From Streptomyces cadmiisoli (lineage in GTDB: Bacteria > Actinomycetota > Actinomycetes > Streptomycetales > Streptomycetaceae), in assembly GCF_003261055.1 (NCBI RefSeq), contig NZ_CP030073.1, forward strand, positions 9,176,001 to 9,240,000: 64,000 nt of DNA. The letters are read 5' to 3'. The position numbers and the translations under genes are program-made. Of this stretch, positions 62,039 through 64,000 are shown piece by piece (position 1 is the stretch's first letter; every line of letters begins with the position of its first letter). The notes under the pieces are model-generated. The model saw only the letters and a program-made list of their open reading frames with translations, was not told the origin of the DNA and did not search any database.

Positions 62039-62632
62039 GTGAAGACGTCTTCCTCCACCACAGCCAGCTCAGCCGAGACTTCCCCCGTCTGGGTTGAGTC
62101 GATGGGTGGCCCGCTGATAGCAGTGCCGGTTTCCGCATTGGCTTGGTGGCGTGGTTGCACACAGTCGGGGATGGTCGTCGGCGACGGGGACGTTCGGGAC
62201 GACTATGACCGCGCCTGCGAGGTAGAGAGCCTCGCCGGGGTGATTGCCGTCGGCGAGGAGGGCGCCCAAGGACTTGTCTTGGCGGACGAGCCCGCCAGCA
62301 GCTGCTATCTGCCGGAACACCAAGCGTTCGTTCGCTGGCTGGGCGCCAACTGCGAGGTCGATCTCATCGCCGCGGCCAATACGGTGCTTGCTGACCCCAA
62401 CACCGCGTGGGAGGAGCGCGGTGTCTGGGAGACGGATGGCCCGGCGGTGCTCATGGACTCCGTGACAGCCGGGGCCGAGCTGGGTGTCGCGTACCCGGCC
62501 GGCGGTGGCCTGCCTGAACAAGCGCCCGTCCCGATTCGGCCCGGCCGCTGGGCAGTCCGCGCCGTCTATGCCTCGCCGATCGAGGAGACCTCGGTTGGGG
62601 TGATCCACCTTCTGCCTTGGTCGTCACACTGA
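62039..62632 (+). CDS. Imm21-family immunity protein
   Basis: The 197-residue protein has the features I associate with Immunity protein 21: VWVESMGGPLIAVPVSALAW, WRGC, a DDYDRACEVESLAGVIAVGE segment, GLVLADEPASSCYLPEHQAF, VRWLGANCEVDLIAAANTVL, WETDGPAVLMDSVTAGAELG and a final basic-hydrophobic strand (VRAVYASPIEETSVGVIHLL). It is cytoplasmic, with no signal. The GTG start is used; a later ATG would cut the conserved W-x-E-S. No toxin lies near, so it is another orphan immunity gene. Confidence 0.7.
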   Translation: MKTSSSTTASSAETSPVWVESMGGPLIAVPVSALAWWRGCTQSGMVVGDGDVRDDYDRACEVESLAGVIAVGEEGAQGLVLADEPASSCYLPEHQAFVRWLGANCEVDLIAAANTVLADPNTAWEERGVWETDGPAVLMDSVTAGAELGVAYPAGGGLPEQAPVPIRPGRWAVRAVYASPIEETSVGVIHLLPWSSH

Positions 62633-62654
62633 CCGAGCCGCATCGGGGAGGAGT

Positions 62655-63015
62655 TCAGGACGCTTCTCCGTCCAATCGGCTGAGCAGTCCATCGAAGATC
62701 TGCTCGCGTGCGACCTGCCCCTTGGCTGCTGCATCGTCTCGCAGGCGTTCGAGAGCGGGACGGAACTCGATCGTGGTGACTAACATGCACGACTCGCAGA
62801 TCGACTCGAAGTGGAAGGTCGACCGCTGTGAAGCGGTCGCGTTCCATCGGGTGCCGCTTGCCGGACTCGTCGTCGTGCTCCCGGCAGGCCTGGCATCGGG
62901 CGAACCACCTGCACGGCAGGAGGTACAGGGGGCGGCCGTGCATCTCGGTGATGCTGCCGTGGTAGGTGACGCGACTCCTGATGAGCAGCCGGGGCGCGGG
63001 TGAGGTCTCAGGCAT
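62655..63015 (-). pseudogene. Small Cys-containing hypothetical protein, frameshifted
   Basis: ATG 63015 gives LLIRSRVTYHGSITEMHGRP, LYLLPCRWFARCQACREHDD, HPMERDRFTAVD. After one extra C near 62817 the sequence continues FHFESICESCMLVTTIEFRP, ALERLRDDAAAKGQVAREQI, FDGLLSRLDGEAS to 62655. Paired cysteines in both parts suggest a metal site. The ATG overlaps the stop of the preceding gene (ATGCCTGA), so the two were an operon. The function is unknown. Confidence 0.55.
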
Positions 63016-63705
63016 GAGCGGCCTGCCAGGCCTTCGCGTTCTGCTGGCGGGTCAGTTCGTCGCAGTACGCGACATCGCGCGCGGCTTCGGCGTCCAGGGC
63101 GGCCACGACCCGGACACTGCCCCACATCCGGTCCGCGCGTCGCCGGGCTGTGCAGACCTGCTCCTGGCGCTCCGCCTCATCCGGCGGCTTGCCGTACGAG
63201 GTGGATCCGCGCGTCGCTGGAGAAGGAGAAGATCAAGAGGTAGCGGCAGAAGTCCTCGGCCCGCGACGGGCGGGCCGGGCCGGCTGTGGTGCCGGCCAGC
63301 GTGACGCGGGCATGGGCCAGCAGCTCGGCCACTTCCTCGGCTGCCATCACACCGGTGTCACGCCGGTGCTGGTTGCGGCCGCAGGAGACGCGGGCCCTGT
63401 CGCGGACGCGCGCGAGCACCACCGGGGCGCAGATGCTGACGATCCGGCGGGCTTGGGCGTCACGCTGATCCGACTCGGCCTGGGCGGCACGCGCGGCGCC
63501 AGTGACCTCGTTCTGCGTCCAGCTCAGCGTGGTAGCGGCCCACGCCGTGCCGCAGTGCGCGACCGTCTTCGGCTGCGCCGTCCTCGTTCCCGTCGGCGCC
63601 CAGCGGCACCATCGCGATGGCGCTCCCGAGTCCGCGGCGGCCGCAACAGCCGCACACGGTCAGATCGTCGACGATGCCTTTGATCTTCCACTTCGGGATG
63701 GACAT
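63008..63705 (-). pseudogene. Hypothetical zinc-finger-like protein, two frameshifts
   Basis: ATG 63705 gives SIPKWKIKGIVDDLTVCGCC, GRRGLGSAIAMVPLGADGNE. A shift near 63590 leads to AHCGTAWAATTLSWTQNEVT and RRIVSICAPVVLARVRDRAR, VMAAEEVAELLAHARVTLAG. A second shift near 63215 leads to GKPPDEAERQEQVCTARRRA and ALDAEAARDVAYCDELTRQQ, ending 63008. The N-terminal CGCCGR and CRYLL regions and length are unfamiliar. It was probably co-transcribed with the gene at 62655-63015. Confidence 0.45.
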
Positions 63706-64000
63706 GAAAGGCCATCCGTGGGGGCGGTGGGCGGTGGCGCCGACTCGCTCGGTGTCAGCCGGCGCGGCATGAGCGCAGGAAGCCTCAGACGCGTTGCCGC
63801 GCGCGGCCCGCTCCGCAGCCGCGACGCGCTGCCACCACGCGGCAAGGGCAGTCCGGGGGCGCTCCGCGCTCCTTATGGCGGGGTGCGCGCCTCGCGCCCG
63901 GGCGGTGTGCCCTGGGCGGGGCTGCGGGGCTGCGGGGCTGCGGGGCGTCCGGGCGGGCACCCGCGGGGGTGGGGGAGTACGGGTGCCCGCCTGGTGTTGA
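63706..64000. other. Very GC-rich window end without a supported gene
   Basis: Frames are open on both strands but without recognisable protein. Runs such as GGGGCTGCGGGGCTGCGGGG near 63918-63945 are low-complexity. A gene might begin beyond the window. Confidence 0.4.

Noticed and set aside
1..64000. tRNA or rRNA genes as integration sites
   Set aside because: No cloverleaf-like sequence or rRNA motif was noticed despite several integrase remnants; a covariance-model scan would be decisive.

Overview
The window looks like an accessory, subtelomeric-type region of a Streptomyces or closely related high-GC actinomycete. GC content is very high, third codon positions are G/C-rich, GTG and TTG starts are frequent, and most recognisable families are actinobacterial (DUF5959, DUF5958, DUF6247, DUF6368, pentapeptide, RHS/LamG pairs). 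I see no rRNA, tRNA, CRISPR array or core metabolic operon. The sequence is dominated by orphan immunity-type genes, insertion-sequence debris and recombinase remnants.

Layout. 0.4-5.2 kb: broken pentapeptide membrane protein, low-GC helical protein, complete IS5-type transposase, two small immunity-type genes, decayed phage-like HTH gene. 5.4-12.1 kb: minus-strand run in which a DNA ligase pseudogene is split into a C-terminal piece (6.6-7.0 kb) and an N-terminal piece (11.7-12.1 kb). Between them lie a HEAT protein, an S1-like protein, a SUKH protein and two unknown proteins, interleaved with three integrase 3' ends. 12.8-24.2 kb: polymorphic toxin locus with a promoter, a secreted LamG protein, and a 2321-residue secreted RHS protein ending in a Hint domain and a nucleotidyltransferase-like toxin. 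An overlapping DUF5958 immunity gene follows. 24.2-30.3 kb: integrase remnant, XRE/TPR regulator, a gene cut by an IS that carries its own passenger gene, a displaced second toxin tip with overlapping immunity gene, a perfect terminator, and a second copy of the integrase end. 30.2-31.8 kb: transposon accessory protein and a three-gene toxin-antitoxin operon. 32.4-35.0 kb: TGCGCA repeats and palindromes upstream of a plasmid-type winged-helix gene, resembling an origin or partition region.

35-49 kb: more orphan immunity-type genes (WapI-like, HEAT, SUKH, DUF4241), a VOC protein, a broken ricin-type lectin, and ISL3, IS1182, IS21, IS630 and resolvase scraps. 49-64 kb: DUF4328 membrane protein, DNA-binding protein with repeated HTH units, second DUF1963 protein, DUF6368, a RibD/DHFR-type reductase, a recombinase mosaic repeating the module structure of the 5-12 kb region, a broken S1 protein, an IS-like unit with a second passenger ORF, Imm21, and two frameshifted genes.

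Working model (inference): one complete cell-surface RHS effector supplies the toxin-delivery scaffold. Toxin tips can be exchanged, leaving the old tip and its immunity gene downstream. The many orphan immunity genes protect against related effectors of neighbouring strains and are assembled as small cassettes carried with recombinase gene ends. Many frameshifts are single-base events in otherwise intact genes, so residual assembly indels should be excluded before treating every pseudogene as biological.
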